64,000 bases of DNA from Atrina japonica (taxonomy: Eukaryota; Mollusca; Bivalvia; Pterioida; Pinnidae): positions 673,501 through 737,500 of the forward strand of contig BROG01000156.1 of assembly GCA_030159075.1 (NCBI GenBank), in the 5' to 3' direction. The notes under the pieces are model-generated. The model was given only the letters and a program-made list of their open reading frames with translations, was not told the DNA's origin and did no database searches. The translations under genes and the position numbers were made by a program. Below, in pieces: positions 22,312 through 35,045 of this stretch. The first letter of the stretch is position 1, and each line of letters starts with the position of its first letter.

Positions 22312-23417
22312 GAATTCCTATGACCATCGTCCATATTCCTGGTGAGACAGACGACCAAATAGGTGTTTGGGTTCCTGACAGATCAGCCTTTCTTTGTGCA
22401 GACGATTTATACCGGGCTTTTCCTAATTTATATGCCATTCGTGGCACACCGAACCGCGATCTTTTACAATGGGCTAAATCATTAGATAAAGTCATTGAAT
22501 ATAATCCAGAGTACCTTGTTCCAAGCCATACGAGACCATTAACAGGGAAAGATTACGTCAACGAAATACTGACGTCATATCGTGACGCAATACAATACAC
22601 TCATGATCAAACAGTACGATATATAAACCAGGGATTTGAGCCGGATGAAATCGTCACAAAAGTGAAATTGCCGACGTATCTCTATGACAATCCATTTTTA
22701 AAAGAATACTACGGAACTGTGGCTTGGTCCGTGAAAGGTGTTTATAATGCTTATCTTGGCTGGTTCAATGGCAACCCAGTGGAATTGCAGCCGTTGACAT
22801 TAAAAGACAAAGCAGAAAAAATGGTGAAACTAACAAGTATTAGTAAATTGATAGAGGCAGCTAAAATTGCATATAAATCTGGTGATTTTCAGTGGGCATT
22901 AGAACTATCCACATATGTTTTATTAACAAAGAGTGATGAAAGTGAAGCCAGAGAAATAAAAATCGATTCATTAACTGCTCTCGCCTCAAGACAAATAAGT
23001 TCAAATGGAAGAAATTACTATCTCACTAGCGCGTTTGAAGAGGCATTAGAGGTTACACTGCAAGGACCAGAGAGAGGTAAAGAAACCGCTTTGAAACTGC
23101 TTCCGATTACTGAATTATTTCACGCACTTCCGGTACGATTTAAACCGGAGGACTGTGGCAGTATTAAATCCAGTGTTTACTTTGAGTTTTCTGACACAAA
23201 TATTCATATTAAACTGACTATTAGAAACGGGGTCGCCGTGGTGAAAGAGGGTGAGGCACGTGATTTTGATGTAAAAGTGTCGACAACGGAAAGTGTGTTC
23301 AGAGAAATGATGGGCAGTAGAACAAGAGCATTCACAGCATATGGATCAGGGGAGTTAACTGTTGATGGCGGTGTTATGAAATTTAGAAATATTATGGGAT
23401 GCTTCGAAAAAAGTTAA
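22312..23417 (+). CDS. Linear alkylsulfatase, terminal coding exon
   Basis: Codes residues 215-582 and a TAA stop. The acceptor is 'catgcgtttag'; the phase-1 join restores GGA (Gly215). Residues 224-230 (PGETDDQ) and 244-260 (ADDLYRAFPNLYAIRGT) carry second-half metal-site residues (E226, D245), and PSHTRP supplies H287. Residues about 310-460 form the alpha-helical dimerisation-type domain, including AAKIAYKSGDFQWALEL. Residues about 470-582 are SCP2-like, ending FTAYGSGELTVDGGVMKF, which in SdsA1-type enzymes helps bind the aliphatic chain. At 582 residues the protein is slightly shorter than bacterial SdsA1 (about 650), mostly at the N-terminus. ATTAAA lies just after the stop, but the poly(A) site is unproven. 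Confidence 0.93.
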
Positions 23418-24110
23418 AAAAAATTAAATGATAATAGACAAATGTTTATTTTACTACTCAGAAAATGTTAACGCAACCTTTTCAGAAGAGCCTTTAAATA
23501 TCTTTGTTTTAAGTGTTTGGAGAAAAAAAATTATAGATCTTTATTCAGGTGACTTTCAATATCTCAAATTATCGAGTATTCCGTAAATTGACGCGTCGAT
23601 CAAACTAACAAAATTTGTATTCATTATTAATATGTATATCCTTACCACGACAATTCTCAAACCTTTTGTTTGCAAATACATCTCAGTTATTTCAATAATT
23701 TACTTATCTATCTATTCATTGATCTATTTATACGAAACGAAGTATAACATTACAGCATCATATTATATGCATGTAAAATACTCACCAGTAACAAATCAAT
23801 TAAATGAAGCAAAATAATTTAATTCCTCATACTAAAAGTAAAAATATAGAAGTACCAATACATTATCGAAGCTACAAATCAATTAGAATACGACAAATTG
23901 GATATAAAACATGAAGAACAATTTCGAATCCCAAACGGGATGGGACCAGGTGTCCGGAAGGCGTCGGGGTCAAATGATGATTATCAAATTCATAACTCGC
24001 TGTCTTTTATCTCTAACTAGGTTGCAACACTAACCTGAAATCGCATGACAAAGATCTTGATAGCATTCAGTTATATTTATCATAATTAAAAATAATTTTA
24101 ATTACTCATC
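23418..24110. other. Alkylsulfatase 3' flank
   Basis: AT-rich with no coding signal. An ATTAAA follows the stop codon closely at about 23425, but no canonical AATAAA plus GU-rich pair is convincing. The small frame at 23632-23817 has no family resemblance. Confidence 0.4.
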
Positions 24111-24114
24111 AGGT

Positions 24115-24255
24115 TGGGTATCCGGGTAGCAAACTCGCTTTTTTTCTCACCAATGTGGTCTGGTTTCAATTCTTGAATGAGGTATATCGGATGGCATGGA
24201 TCGGGTACATGAGTTTTCTGTGGGTACAGTAAACACTACTCACCCAAAAATCATA
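24115..24255 (+). repeat. tRNA-like SINE relic
   Basis: 'ggttgggtatccgggtagca' with 'ctcaccaatgtggtctggtt' resembles a tRNA-derived head, and 'catgagttttctgtgggtac' resembles a SINE body. Heavily decayed. Confidence 0.45.
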
Positions 24256-24455
24256 ATTAACAAGAAATATTTTTCATCAACACGCTTTGATCCTTGTAAG
24301 ATAAATACAATTAACATAACAAGTACTTTTCAAAACACCCTGTGATCAAAACGTGCTCTCATCTAGAGATTGTGATTTCGATGTTTCGACATTCGAGCTA
24401 TCGGGCGTCACCTGTATATATATTACAAGTATCTAAATATACAAATGCTTTTATA

Positions 24456-24660
24456 TTATAATTTACAGCTTTCCTGGTGACCTATCGTTCTTTTGTGGAC
24501 ACTATTGTTAAATAGTGCTGCCAAGGATGGAATGCTATTCTCAGGACAACACTTTTTAACCATAGTGTCGTCAGAATCGTCAGATTGTTTTAGAAAATTA
24601 CGGAGAAGTAATAGAAATAAGAAACTAAACAAAATGGCAACGTAAACAGCTGTGAACAAC
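24456..24660 (-). CDS. Possible terminal exon or small membrane-protein frame, unrecognised
   Basis: On the minus strand, a possible acceptor 'gagttgttcacag' at about 24653 is followed by a frame with a hydrophobic run (VYVAILFSFLFLLLL), then an acidic and polar tail ending ESCKL and a stop at 24456. I recognise no family. It could be the last exon of a gene whose other exons I cannot find, or a chance frame. The part of the frame beyond 24660 is MITE-derived. Confidence 0.15.
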
Positions 24661-24672
24661 TCAATGTGTATG

Positions 24673-25013
24673 AAAGGGGCATTAGCTGTGTTTACCAATA
24701 ATGATATAAAAATAATAATTTGATGTAAATTAGCAAATAAAAGCTATACATATGCATTTAAAATCACATATTCCTATATAGTTTGTGAAAAGAAGGCCAG
24801 CTCCATTGTCGTATACACACAAAGAGTAAGGATATATCAATCAATTGCAAAACTGGGTTCCTCGAGCAATTTTCAAAAATAATATAGGAATTTAAGTATT
24901 TTCATGTCTGTATGTATGTATCTCTTGTTGTTATTTTATATCAATATAAGTAGTAAAAAAGGAAATATTTCTTTATTTTGAAAAAAAAACACATCTAATG
25001 CCCCTTTAAAGAA
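24673..25013. mobile_element. MITE family H, complete copy (about 340 bp)
   Basis: The left end 'aaaggggcattagctgtgtt' and the right end 'aacacatctaatgccccttt' form terminal inverted repeats of about 20 bp. The interior carries 'caaaactgggttcctcgagc' and further blocks that recur at 37165-37536 and 45728-45999. No coding capacity. The minus-strand frame that starts at 24698 takes its first residues from this element. Confidence 0.85.
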
Positions 25014-25429
25014 TATTATAGTCCTGTATCTAGCAACAGTCCCGCATCCCTAGGGCCAAGGTCTCGTGGTGCCGCCACAGAAAATCGCCCATATTGTTCC
25101 TCTTGCAGAAATATCAATATCCCACATTCATTCTTCCGTTTTTGCAAAAACAATGCAATAGACATGTATGATTAGTGCTATGGTGATAATGTTGATTCGT
25201 TGATCAATACATGTGATTAATATTTATTTATTTTATATCAATTTATTTCTAGTCATCAAATAAATAATATGAAAACCAACCGATGTTTGTTAATACGTAT
25301 CATATCGTCGCCCATTGCCTCTTGCCGCTTCATAAATCACTTTCAATCATTCAATTTATGAGTATCTTAAGATGTAATAATAGTATTGGGGATGCATCAT
25401 TCTCTTTGGTACTTCGTTCACCTTACTGC

Positions 25430-25795
25430 TTTCACGGAGGAATGTGTTCGTCTACGTTTTACATTTTTCTGTCTGCCCGAGTAGCATCGTCATCGCAGCT
25501 CCTTCTGGACGCATGGAAGGATACGGATGAAACTTGGTACAAAGGAAGATGACAATTTGAATGAAAGGAATAGAATACTTCTCGCCAGAGTTATTATCCT
25601 TAGACTTAGATTTCTTTGCTCTAATGATACGATCTTTTCATCGCAACTCCCCCTTCACACATAGAAGGATTTTGATGATACTTGGCACAATAGAAAGATC
25701 ACAACATGTAGATGTGCATGAAGGGAGGAGAATGCTGCTCGTGCATGAAGGGAGGAGAATGCTGCTCGTTCAGATTTGGGCGTCTTATATTTAAT
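25430..25795 (+). repeat. Decayed tandem repeat including a 27-bp duplication
   Basis: Two loose copies of about 130-180 bp share 'ctccttctggacgcatggaa' / 'ctcccccttcacacatagaa' and 'gatgaaacttggtacaaagg' / 'gatgatacttggcacaatag'. The end holds an exact duplication of 'tgcatgaagggaggagaatg' plus 'ctgctcg' at about 25716 and 25743. The frames at 25283-25794 come from it. Confidence 0.65.
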
Positions 25796-25996
25796 CAATT
25801 AAAATATAAATGTATAATTATATATACATAAGAGAAATAATACCATATAAACTTAAAGAAACGATACCTGTCAGTAGTAAAACGCAATACGAGTTGTACC
25901 ACAACTGATCACATGTACCACGATTGACCAAGCACTTTTACTCGAATCGTCTTACAGATTATGATTCATTCCTCACTTATTTCATTTGTATTTGAC

Positions 25997-26432
25997 TGTG
26001 AACTCACGGCGGGTGTGACCGGTTAACAGAGGATGCTTACTTCCCCTGTCAACTGATCCATTCACGATATTCAGAGGTCCGTGTTTGTCCAATCTTTGGA
26101 TTTATACACTTGTAAGTTTTTGTAAATTGCCTCCTGAACCTTTTTATGATTAAGAATCTATTATCTGTGAAATTTTTATATATTTTAGGTTTTAAAATAT
26201 CTCTTGATTACGGTCCCGATACCTGTTCATTTTAAACTGCGGATCGAATATTTCAAATTTAAATATAAATACACAGATACCAAAGTATTAATTGTAAGAA
26301 TGTTTAGGAGATAATATACTACTTACGTGAAAACTGGACACAAACGAACCTCTGACAATCTAGAGGTAGGATCGGATACCAAAGAGGAGTAAGCATCCTT
26401 GCCGACCGGTCATATCCGCCGTGAGTCCACAG
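25997..26432. mobile_element. Repeat family B, complete terminal-inverted-repeat element (about 436 bp)
   Basis: The left end 'ctgtgaactcacggcgggtg' continues 'tgaccggtt' and 'ggatgcttact'. The right end is its complement, 'agtaagcatccttgccgacc' continuing 'ggtcatatccgccgtgagtc' and 'cacag'. The arms remain similar for more than 100 bp. The interior is AT-rich and non-coding. Solo arms lie at 14175, 16540 and 20815. A non-autonomous DNA transposon is the simplest reading. Confidence 0.8.
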
Positions 26433-27033
26433 ATACATTCAATTAATTAAGGAATGGTTGTTTAATTTATTTTCACTACATATTATTAGTAAATTCGCAA
26501 TTTTTCAATAACTCCTCTAGAATTCATAGTTCACCCTATTTCAGAAAAATCTGACCCAAAGAAAGTTGTGGTTTTGGTACTTATAAGCTAGAAATTCCAT
26601 TGCAACCTCCTTATTATTTCAGGAGAAATACACCATTCTTCATGAGAGTCAAATTCCAGCGATGTCATTTCGATGTTTATTACAAAGATAATGAATGTAT
26701 TTACGACGTTATTCATAAACACCAAAATAAAACCATCGATACCTAAATATTTTACGGAGGTAAACTAACGAAAATATTATCAAAATTAGGCCCAGATTTC
26801 CAGACTTAAATATGCATTTTTTCATTTACTTCGGATGTCTACAAAATTCAGAGGACAAAATCAAACAAATGCATAATTATTAAGACTTTATAGTGAAATA
26901 CATTTTTGCGAACTCGATTATGTCCTACTACTGTACATATATACAGAGGGAATTTACAGCACGCTATGAAATATCATTAGGAACATCAATGTATCCAAGC
27001 ACGTATTGTCGTCCTTTCATTGTCATTCGATGT

Positions 27034-27123
27034 TTAACTCATTCATTCCCATAAGACACATTTGAACTGGTCTAAGTCATTGATTTACAGAAGGGTCCGT
27101 TTTTTCAGGGTTTGATGAGTTAA
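27034..27123. mobile_element. Family D short TTAA-ended element, copy 1
   Basis: 90 bp from TTAACTCATTCATTCCC to 'gggtttgatgagttaa'. The middle is 'ggtctaagtcattgatttac' plus 'agaag'. Ten copies occur in the window, all between 27 and 61 kb. The ends are inverted repeats that include TTAA. Confidence 0.85.
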
Positions 27124-29861
27124 CATTCTTTTGTTTCGAAACATAAAACAAATACACGAGTATATTTGAATGTTTAATATACCATAATTCTTCTCTCATA
27201 ATTACAAAATATCACTTCTGCTGTAGATTAGAAGATAATTGTAAGTCATATTAAGGTCATTCAGACCAAACAAATGAACATATAATAATAAATCATCATC
27301 TGAAGTCTGAAACATGTGTGTTTAACATACAATCAACGTAAAAAGAGCTTTCCTACACAACAATTGCAATTTGTCTCTCTTTACGTGTAATATATAGCAC
27401 TTACTGGATGAAACCATAATAACAAAAACGGTAGACATGAACTGTGATATACCGGACGGTGCCTTATCAACAGAGAATATACTCAATTACACTGTGTGAT
27501 ACAGCAAGGGTCGATCTAAACACCGACAAAAGTAACAAAAAATTAGTCGTCATGACTTATTTATCTATGTAGGCGAACTATACTTCAACACCACCTCAGT
27601 GTGTGTGTGTGTGTGGGGGGGGGGTATATGAAAGGGGTCACCTTGAAATACGGGAGTTAAATGCAGTCAATTTTGTATTTTGCCACTGTGTAACCTAACC
27701 CGAATAATTCAGTCGTTATATTCCGCTCACTGTGATCACAACCTTGAAATAAGGACAGAATCAGAAACGGAGAGGACTTGAATTATTCGAGTTATGTGTA
27801 ACCTTGAATAGACAGGATTTGTGATGTTCATTTATCAACTGACCTAGATACTATTAATGCAGATTTCCCTCCCCCTTTTAGACAAGTTCATACATAAAGG
27901 TATGTGATATGATAACAACATCAGTCTCTATCTCAGATATAAATTTGTGAGTCTAATAACGATCTAAACAATATGGCGACCTGTTCAAAGGAAAATCTTT
28001 ACTGTAAAGGGGGGACAACTTTTGTATCATTTGGCTTCTCTGATAAAACACATGTAACAATATTCGACTATTATCACTGCATTCCGACAAACATGTTCAT
28101 AACAATTTAGGACCATTTGGCTGGGACAAAAAACAATGTTTATAAAAAAAATGCTTCGTGAAAACTGAAGACCTAATGACAAGTAAGTAAGAAAAGTATT
28201 GATAAGAACTTATCAGAAAAGTGAAAGTGTTGAAAAAGGTTTTGATTTTTACATAATAACCTTTCCAGGATTCACACTATTTCCATTTTCAATAAAATAA
28301 ATCTTTAAACTTAACCAAGATAAGATGAAAATAAATCAAATTACTGTAAAAAAAAAAATACACGCCAAACCATTAATTTCGATTATTTTAAAAGTTAACA
28401 TTGTTTCTTATTACATGTAGTCATTTATAAAGAGGTGCCTTATAAAGTTCAAAGCAAGCATGTAGCCTTGAATACATCTAATTTGATCAGATCGAATCAG
28501 AATATCATGCTGCTTGAAAGCAGAGAGGTGATATTTTTTTGACTTGGGCAGTTAGCTGTTACGGTTCTCATTATCACATTGAGGTTGTTGAATGTTTAAT
28601 AAAATATATGTTTTTAAAACATTCTTAAATGTTTGTATACTTCGTTTTTCACGTCTGCACCAGTATACATTGGTAGGCAACTCAATCTCGTATTTCACTG
28701 TATTTATAAGAAGTTATAATATCTTGAATTCATTGATGGATCTTGATTAGATAGTGTAGAAACGAGTACGAACATACAAGTGCTGTATTTCAAAATACAG
28801 GAATAATTCGACAGGTTAACCATCAGAGAAAGCTCATAATATTTTTGATTGTTATTACATAACATAGTTAACCACCTCTAAGGTCTGACCAATGTGGCTA
28901 ATAGTTGACAGAAGCAACCAACACATTTATTTCTAAAATCCGAAAACATATGATAAAATTCCCCAATATTGATGAAAACTAAAAAAAAATGTTTCTTATG
29001 AAAAATTGAGTTATCTTTCTTTTGGGGGGAATTATCTTTCTTTTATGAGAGTTAAAAAAAATATTATTGTAACCTACTTATCTTGTTCATTTCTAAATCA
29101 ATTATCTTATTCTTACTCAAAAGGATTATCATAAATAATATCAAATCCAAGCTACATAATTACTTGGAAATATTTGTTAGCATAACAACTGATTTGTTAT
29201 TATGTTAAAATATAAAAATCTTTACATATGAGGTAGAGATACACTCCATAGTGATTTATACTCTACATCTTGTGAATAAAAATAAAAACTTCAGAGAAAT
29301 GAAATGGGTCAATTCAAATTGTTCTCTACTACTGAAAGAGTTATAATGCAATGTAAAAACCTTTTAAAATTTTCAACAAGTAATGACAGCCGTATATTCA
29401 ACAAAAAGGCCCTGATCCAAAATCATTATCACATTCTAATGTATCAAAGTTATTCAATTGGTATATAGATATATACTGTATATCTGGAGATTATCACCCC
29501 TGGTTATTTTCGCTCCCGCTTATTTTCACCCCTGGTTATTTTCGTCCTTTTATGACAAAAAACATTCATCCTAGCAGCTTACATTCACCCTGAACACCAG
29601 AGTCTTATGAATGGTATTTATAGCCGTGTTTCAAGTTATAGAGCTTCAAAATGTTTGCATTCATTTGAAATTCGCCATCTTATATAAAGTCTAAAATGGT
29701 CAAAATGGCAAAAATTAAACAGAAGAGAAAATTTCCCGATGTACAGTAGGTGCATATAGTTTCCATGTATTGGAATACTGCAGTGGCTCTCCAATCACTA
29801 CCAATAAATTCTAGTGTAAATAATATAAGTTTTTTTCGTGTCAGAAAATTGGGCTTTTAAA

Positions 29862-29862
<1 letters not shown>

Positions 29863-29912
<50 letters not shown>
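29863..29912. repeat. (TA)n microsatellite
   Basis: A TA dinucleotide run with TTAT interruptions at both edges. Confidence 0.95.
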
Positions 29913-29913
<1 letters not shown>

Positions 29914-30324
29914 CTTCAAAAGTCAAATTTTCCTAGATAGCCACATATACTTGGACACATATTTCCACAGGAAAAAAACATTTTTTTTTCTACCAATACT
30001 ACATCACATTAACACAAATATATAACACTGCTATGGCCCATCATGTTAACAACAGATTCTTATTCAAAATCACACAAAGATCAGTTATAACAAACATGTA
30101 ACTATCAAACATTATAACTAATTTCAATATAAGACTATGAGAAATCTTTGATCAATATTTAACAATGGAATGACTCCTGATGTCATACAAGGAATCACAT
30201 ACCTATAAAATGTATCATATGAAAAATACACTGGTTCTCTCTTTCTAATAATCCACTTGTTCAGACAGAATGAAATAGACATATAAAGAAAGAATCACCA
30301 ATCTAAAGAAATAACAAGTCTATA

Positions 30325-30850
30325 ACAAACATACAACAGAACTGTTATAATGAAAATACAACAGAACTGTTATAATGCATTGACAACAGGCCTGTTATAA
30401 TGTAAGTACAACGGGTTTGTTTTAATGCAATTACAACAGGTCTGTTATAATGTAGATACAAAGGAACTATTACAATGAACTTACAACAGATTTGTTGTAG
30501 TATATTGACAACAGACCTGTTATAATGAATATACAGCAGATCTGTATAAACATACAGCTGGTCTGTAATAACAAACATATTATTGAACTATTATAATGTA
30601 TAATAGTTGTGTTAAAACATACAACAGATCTGTTAAAATTTACAACAGATCTGCTATAATGTATAAGAGTTTTATTATTACATAAAACAGATTCTATAAT
30701 TTACAACAGTTTTGTTATAATATACAACAGATCTGCTATATTTTACAACAGTCCTGTTCTAATATATAACACATCTACTGTAATTTAAAACAGTTGTAAT
30801 ATATAACAGATTTACTATAATGTATAACAGTTTTGCTATGGTACACAATG
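30325..30850. repeat. Minisatellite with a self-complementary unit (ACAACAGATCTGTTATAATG)
   Basis: About 15-20 imperfect units of roughly 25-32 bp. Each carries a palindromic core such as 'aacagatctgtt', 'aacagaactgtt' or 'aacaggcctgtt' followed by 'ataatg'. Spacing and sequence loosen toward the right end. The minus-strand frame at 30345-30578 is a product of the array. Confidence 0.85.
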
Positions 30851-31218
30851 GTTAAGTATAATTCATGATATTAGCTGAACCAGTTTCACAATGTTGAAAA
30901 ATGTCAGAAATTTCACACAAAAAATTAAAGTACTATTAGCATTTTACATAAAATTCCATTTACAAAATATGAAATAAAAACATTGTATATCATTATATTT
31001 CTGATAAAATTCTGAACACTACCATGTTAAAATAATTTTGGTTTTTTCTAAATTTCATTTCTGGGGTCAAATGTTTAAATTTTTTTTACAAAACTTGCAT
31101 CCAAAATAATTTTGTGATAGCCAGTCACAAGCTCTGTTACATGTGTAACTCAGTTTAGTCCAAATTTTCACGTCTGCAGAAAAAGTTGTATAAATCTTGA
31201 ACCAGTTATATATTTATA

Positions 31219-31223
<5 letters not shown>

Positions 31224-31301
<78 letters not shown>
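31224..31301. repeat. (TA)n microsatellite
   Basis: About 78 bp of nearly pure TA. Confidence 0.97.
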
Positions 31302-31305
<4 letters not shown>

Positions 31306-32835
31306 AGTCTATTACTCTAGAAGTATGCAATAGCTATTCATAGAATAAAACATGTTATCAGCGATATATAAAGCTAAGCTTTACATATAGCTGATGATAT
31401 ACGCCCGTTACAGCACTTGTGATTTACGGGAGATAACTTGCATTCATGGAATGCAATCTCGAAGTTTTGGTGGTGTAAGCATGTGTTATGAGGGAGCAGT
31501 CATTAATGTTGAATTTGACAGATATTTGTTTACAATATGCCGTCAACCTTGCTAAAGACTGTCAATGTCGAGATGAGAATGAAGTTGCATATCGCTGAAG
31601 GAGTAGATCGAAGCACTCTTTATCATGTTTTGATTAGTATGGGATATCTAGAGAAATTTCTTGGTCAAATAGACAACGTATGCATCCTGATTCAACATGT
31701 CTGACTGTCATTTGATCTTGCCAGGTTGCTTTACTTTATATAGCAATTTACACCTGCAGAAGGGTATTGACCTTGTCTAATGGTATTAATAGTACAATTT
31801 TATAATTCTAGTGTATTAGACTTCTGATATATAATATGATATGATAAAATGATAACAATGTCATACACACAAAAAGAAGAAGTCACTGGGTTTATAACTG
31901 TAATTACGTCTGTTGAAGGCACTATTTCTGGTTTAAGGACAAATTTATCTTTCTACAACGTATTGTCAAACATCAAGTGGTTTATGATAGCTGCCCTTCT
32001 ATTGGACAATTATTTCATTCTCTCCTGTACTCCTATGCAATGGACTCTTTAATGATGGGAGGATCCAAGAGCAAAAGAAAAAAAATAGTTGAAACATGTC
32101 AAATAGAAAATCAATCTGCTATTTTGAGTTCCACATGTTGTTTAATTATTATAATTTGTCTTGTCAGAATTTATTGTACGATCCATGTATAAGTCAGCCA
32201 TTTTCAAAGAACTTCTCACTAAATTGGTCTATATAGCAAATCAATATTTACTATATGCGCCATTCAGAGAAAAAATAACAGTTATTGATGAATAGATATA
32301 CTGAACAATCTGGTTGGAAATATCATTTTGATAAATTTTTACTACATCCTATTTATAAAATATATAATCAGACCCTAAAGACAGTAACTCCTGTCTTTTT
32401 GACAAATCTTCTTCCAGACTTGGAATTGGTATGAAACTGATTAATAACAAAGCCAATGTCAATGATTAATTTGTTGTAGTTCTCAAATTTACAGTAATTC
32501 TTGGTAAGTTTTCGAAACATCCTTCATTATAAAAAAATATATATAGAAAGACAGGAAACAGAAAAGAATAAGAGCCATACTAAAGCATATCAATTTCATC
32601 AAGGTTACTCATATCCAGGAATTTGTGATGTATCTATATTTAGAGCATTGATATGAATATGACTGTTACATTATATGGTCAGTACAAAAATAAAATATTA
32701 TCGATGTCAGTCCTGATACATTTTGCCTAAAGAAAAGTTCTTTTAATATACTTTCACCTGAGAATTTAATTTTGAAGAATTTTGAATACACCTGTAACAT
32801 TATACCAACAGCATTAAATGTGACAGATAGAGCAA
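31302..32835. other. Intergenic, nothing recognised
   Basis: Small frames at 31849-32192 and 32666-32869 overlap in different phases and show no family resemblance. No repeat family from elsewhere in the window is visible here. Confidence 0.4.
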
Positions 32836-32837
32836 TA

Positions 32838-33150
32838 ATGTTGGCAACATGATACAGAGTACAGAACACCTAGTGTACTATCAAAAGTATGGGTTAATAG
32901 TTTGCAACATGATACAGAGTGTAGAACACCTACAGTGTATTACCAAATGTATGGGTTCTTAGTTGGCAACATGATACAGTGTAGAACACCTACAGTGTAT
33001 TACCAAATGTATGGATTCTTAGTTGGCAACATGATACAGATTGTAGAACACCTACAGGTTACTACCAAAAGTGTGGGATTTATTGATACCACACAATACT
33101 GAATACCTACAGAGTATTATCAAAAGTCTGAAACTGATAATACACAAGTC
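32838..33150 (+). repeat. Minisatellite of about 61 bp, 4-5 units
   Basis: 'ttggcaacatgatacagagt' ... 'gtagaacacctacagtgtat' ... 'taccaaatgtatgggttctt' repeats about every 61 bp from 32840 to 33060, with a looser fifth unit to 33150. The frame at 32902-33102 comes from this array. Confidence 0.9.
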
Positions 33151-33475
33151 AAAAATTATAATATATACAAATTTATCAGTTCTGAGTTTTTCTTTTTATC
33201 AAAATGGAGTTTCACCGTAATCAACCTCAATAAAAAAAAATAAACTTTTTACATAAAAAAACCAGTTCTGAGTTTTAAGATGTTACAAAATTGCAAAAAA
33301 AATATTAAATTCCATATCTCAATGACAATTCATTACATAGATAGCATACAGTAACTGCAGAAAACATGAATATTCAACAATCCTATGAATATTCAACAAC
33401 TGCATTTTTACATTAAATATTTCATCAATTACAACACTGATTTTGATTCTGTGGATATCAAAAACACATCTGACC

Positions 33476-33547
33476 TAACTCATCAACCCCTGAAAAAAAA
33501 TGGACTCCTCTGTAGTCCAAATGTGTCTTTTGGGGTGAATCAGTTAA
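33476..33547. mobile_element. Family D short TTAA-ended element, copy 2 (internally deleted)
   Basis: It has 'ctaactcatcaacccctg' and 'ttttggggtgaatcagttaa' but lacks the usual 'aatcaatgacttagacc' middle. Confidence 0.75.
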
Positions 33548-33812
33548 TTCAAAGTTATGATTTACATCAGTATATGACAAGGTAACGATAACAGTATCTA
33601 CTAAACTGTTGACTGATTTCTAGAACTCTTCTCATTTCTCTTGACAGATAAGAAAGTCCAGCATCGTTTATCTGATAATCAGTGTAAATTTCCAAAAATA
33701 TCTATCCCTCTAAAGTAAATAATTTTTAACAGAAATAGGCAACAATAATTATCTGAAATCTAAGGTCATACATTTTTTTTTTTAATTTTGTACATATGTG
33801 TACAGCATGTAC

Positions 33813-33844
<32 letters not shown>

Positions 33845-33954
33845 TGTAGGTTTACTTAATTTAGCGGTACTCAAAAAATCTACGTTTTTCACTCTGTAGC
33901 AAGTCAAATTAATCTCTCAGATGCTCAATTAAAGACTTTAATAAACATTCTGAC

Positions 33955-34205
33955 TGGGTGGAGTTTCATGAACCCTTTCTTGTCCCGGATGAGTTTAAAT
34001 TTTAGGTAAGGCAGCAAAATGACATTGAAATAATACTGACATTAGTAACCATCACAACTTGTCACAATGCCTATGGGTATTCAGTTGGCAGTAGATTATA
34101 TTTCTTCTTGAAGCCTGTCAAAACCAAAAAAGTGAGAAGAACGGTGGGTACGAAAATCAAAAGGTTACTCCGTTGCACCAAGTTATTTGAATCTACGAAT
34201 ACTAA
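33955..34205 (+). repeat. Dispersed repeat family C, copy 2
   Basis: 'accctttcttgtcccggatg', 'agtttaaattttaggtaa', 'aaaagtgagaagaa' and 'aatcaaaaggttactccg' match the block order of the copies at 7018 and 44632. Confidence 0.75.
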
Positions 34206-34267
34206 TTTCTAGAATTCTTAATCAGATACACTTACAGCAGTTCATATAGACACAGAATGTAAATCAA

Positions 34268-34358
34268 TTAATTCATCAACCCCTAAAAAACAATGGACTC
34301 TTCTGTAAATCAATGACTTAGACCAGTCCAAATGTGTCTTTAGGGGTAAATGGGTTAA
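34268..34358. mobile_element. Family D short TTAA-ended element, copy 3
   Basis: 91 bp from TTAATTCATCAACCCCTAAA to 'taggggtaaatgggttaa', with the full middle 'aatcaatgacttagaccagt'. Confidence 0.85.
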
Positions 34359-34453
34359 ATGTACACAAATATTCAAGATCCGGATGATATTGATAATTGA
34401 TATTAAAGGAATAAGAACTATAACCAACAATATTCTAACCATGGCATTTGTTA

Positions 34454-34544
34454 TTAACCCTTTCTACACCGGGTAACATAATGGTATGCTCTCTTCTTTT
34501 GTATTAGACATTATCATTATCGTCTGTAGGGATTGAAGAGTTAA
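34454..34544. mobile_element. Short TTAA-ended repeat, family E copy 2
   Basis: TTAACCCTTTCTACACC at the left and 'gtagggattgaagagttaa' at the right, about 91 bp, with 'ggtatgctctcttcttttgt' inside. Confidence 0.7.
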
Positions 34545-34944
34545 ACAGATAAAGTAGAAAAAGTAAAAGAATTCCATCAAAAACAATACTAGTAAGACAA
34601 AAACTGTTTGCACTATCTGCCCCAACAGAGACTAATACATCAAGCAACTCTCACTACTTAAATAATAACTGAATGGCCCATAACTTATTTCATATATTTC
34701 AAGATATTAAGATTTTCCTTGAAACTGACAATGTTAGCTCCCAATTTATATTGTCTTTTGCATTTCTTACGATAATTCAGTCAAATTAGAACTGCATAGA
34801 TCAATCTGTACAGTTTTGATATGCATGTAAAATGTGAAATCAATTGGAAAATGTGAAGGACTGATTTAACAGTTGCTGTTTTCACAGCGTTCAATGTCTT
34901 CAAAATTATTTAGTAGGTGATACAATAATGCATTAATATCAGAA

Positions 34945-35045
<101 letters not shown>

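Larger units (their letters stand above)
26433..30300. other. Intergenic stretch between the two genes, few features
   Basis: AT-rich. The only marked items are the family-D element at 27034-27123, a (GT)n(G)n run at 27600-27626 and a (TA)n run at 29863-29910. No frame above about 60 codons looks coding. Confidence 0.5.
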
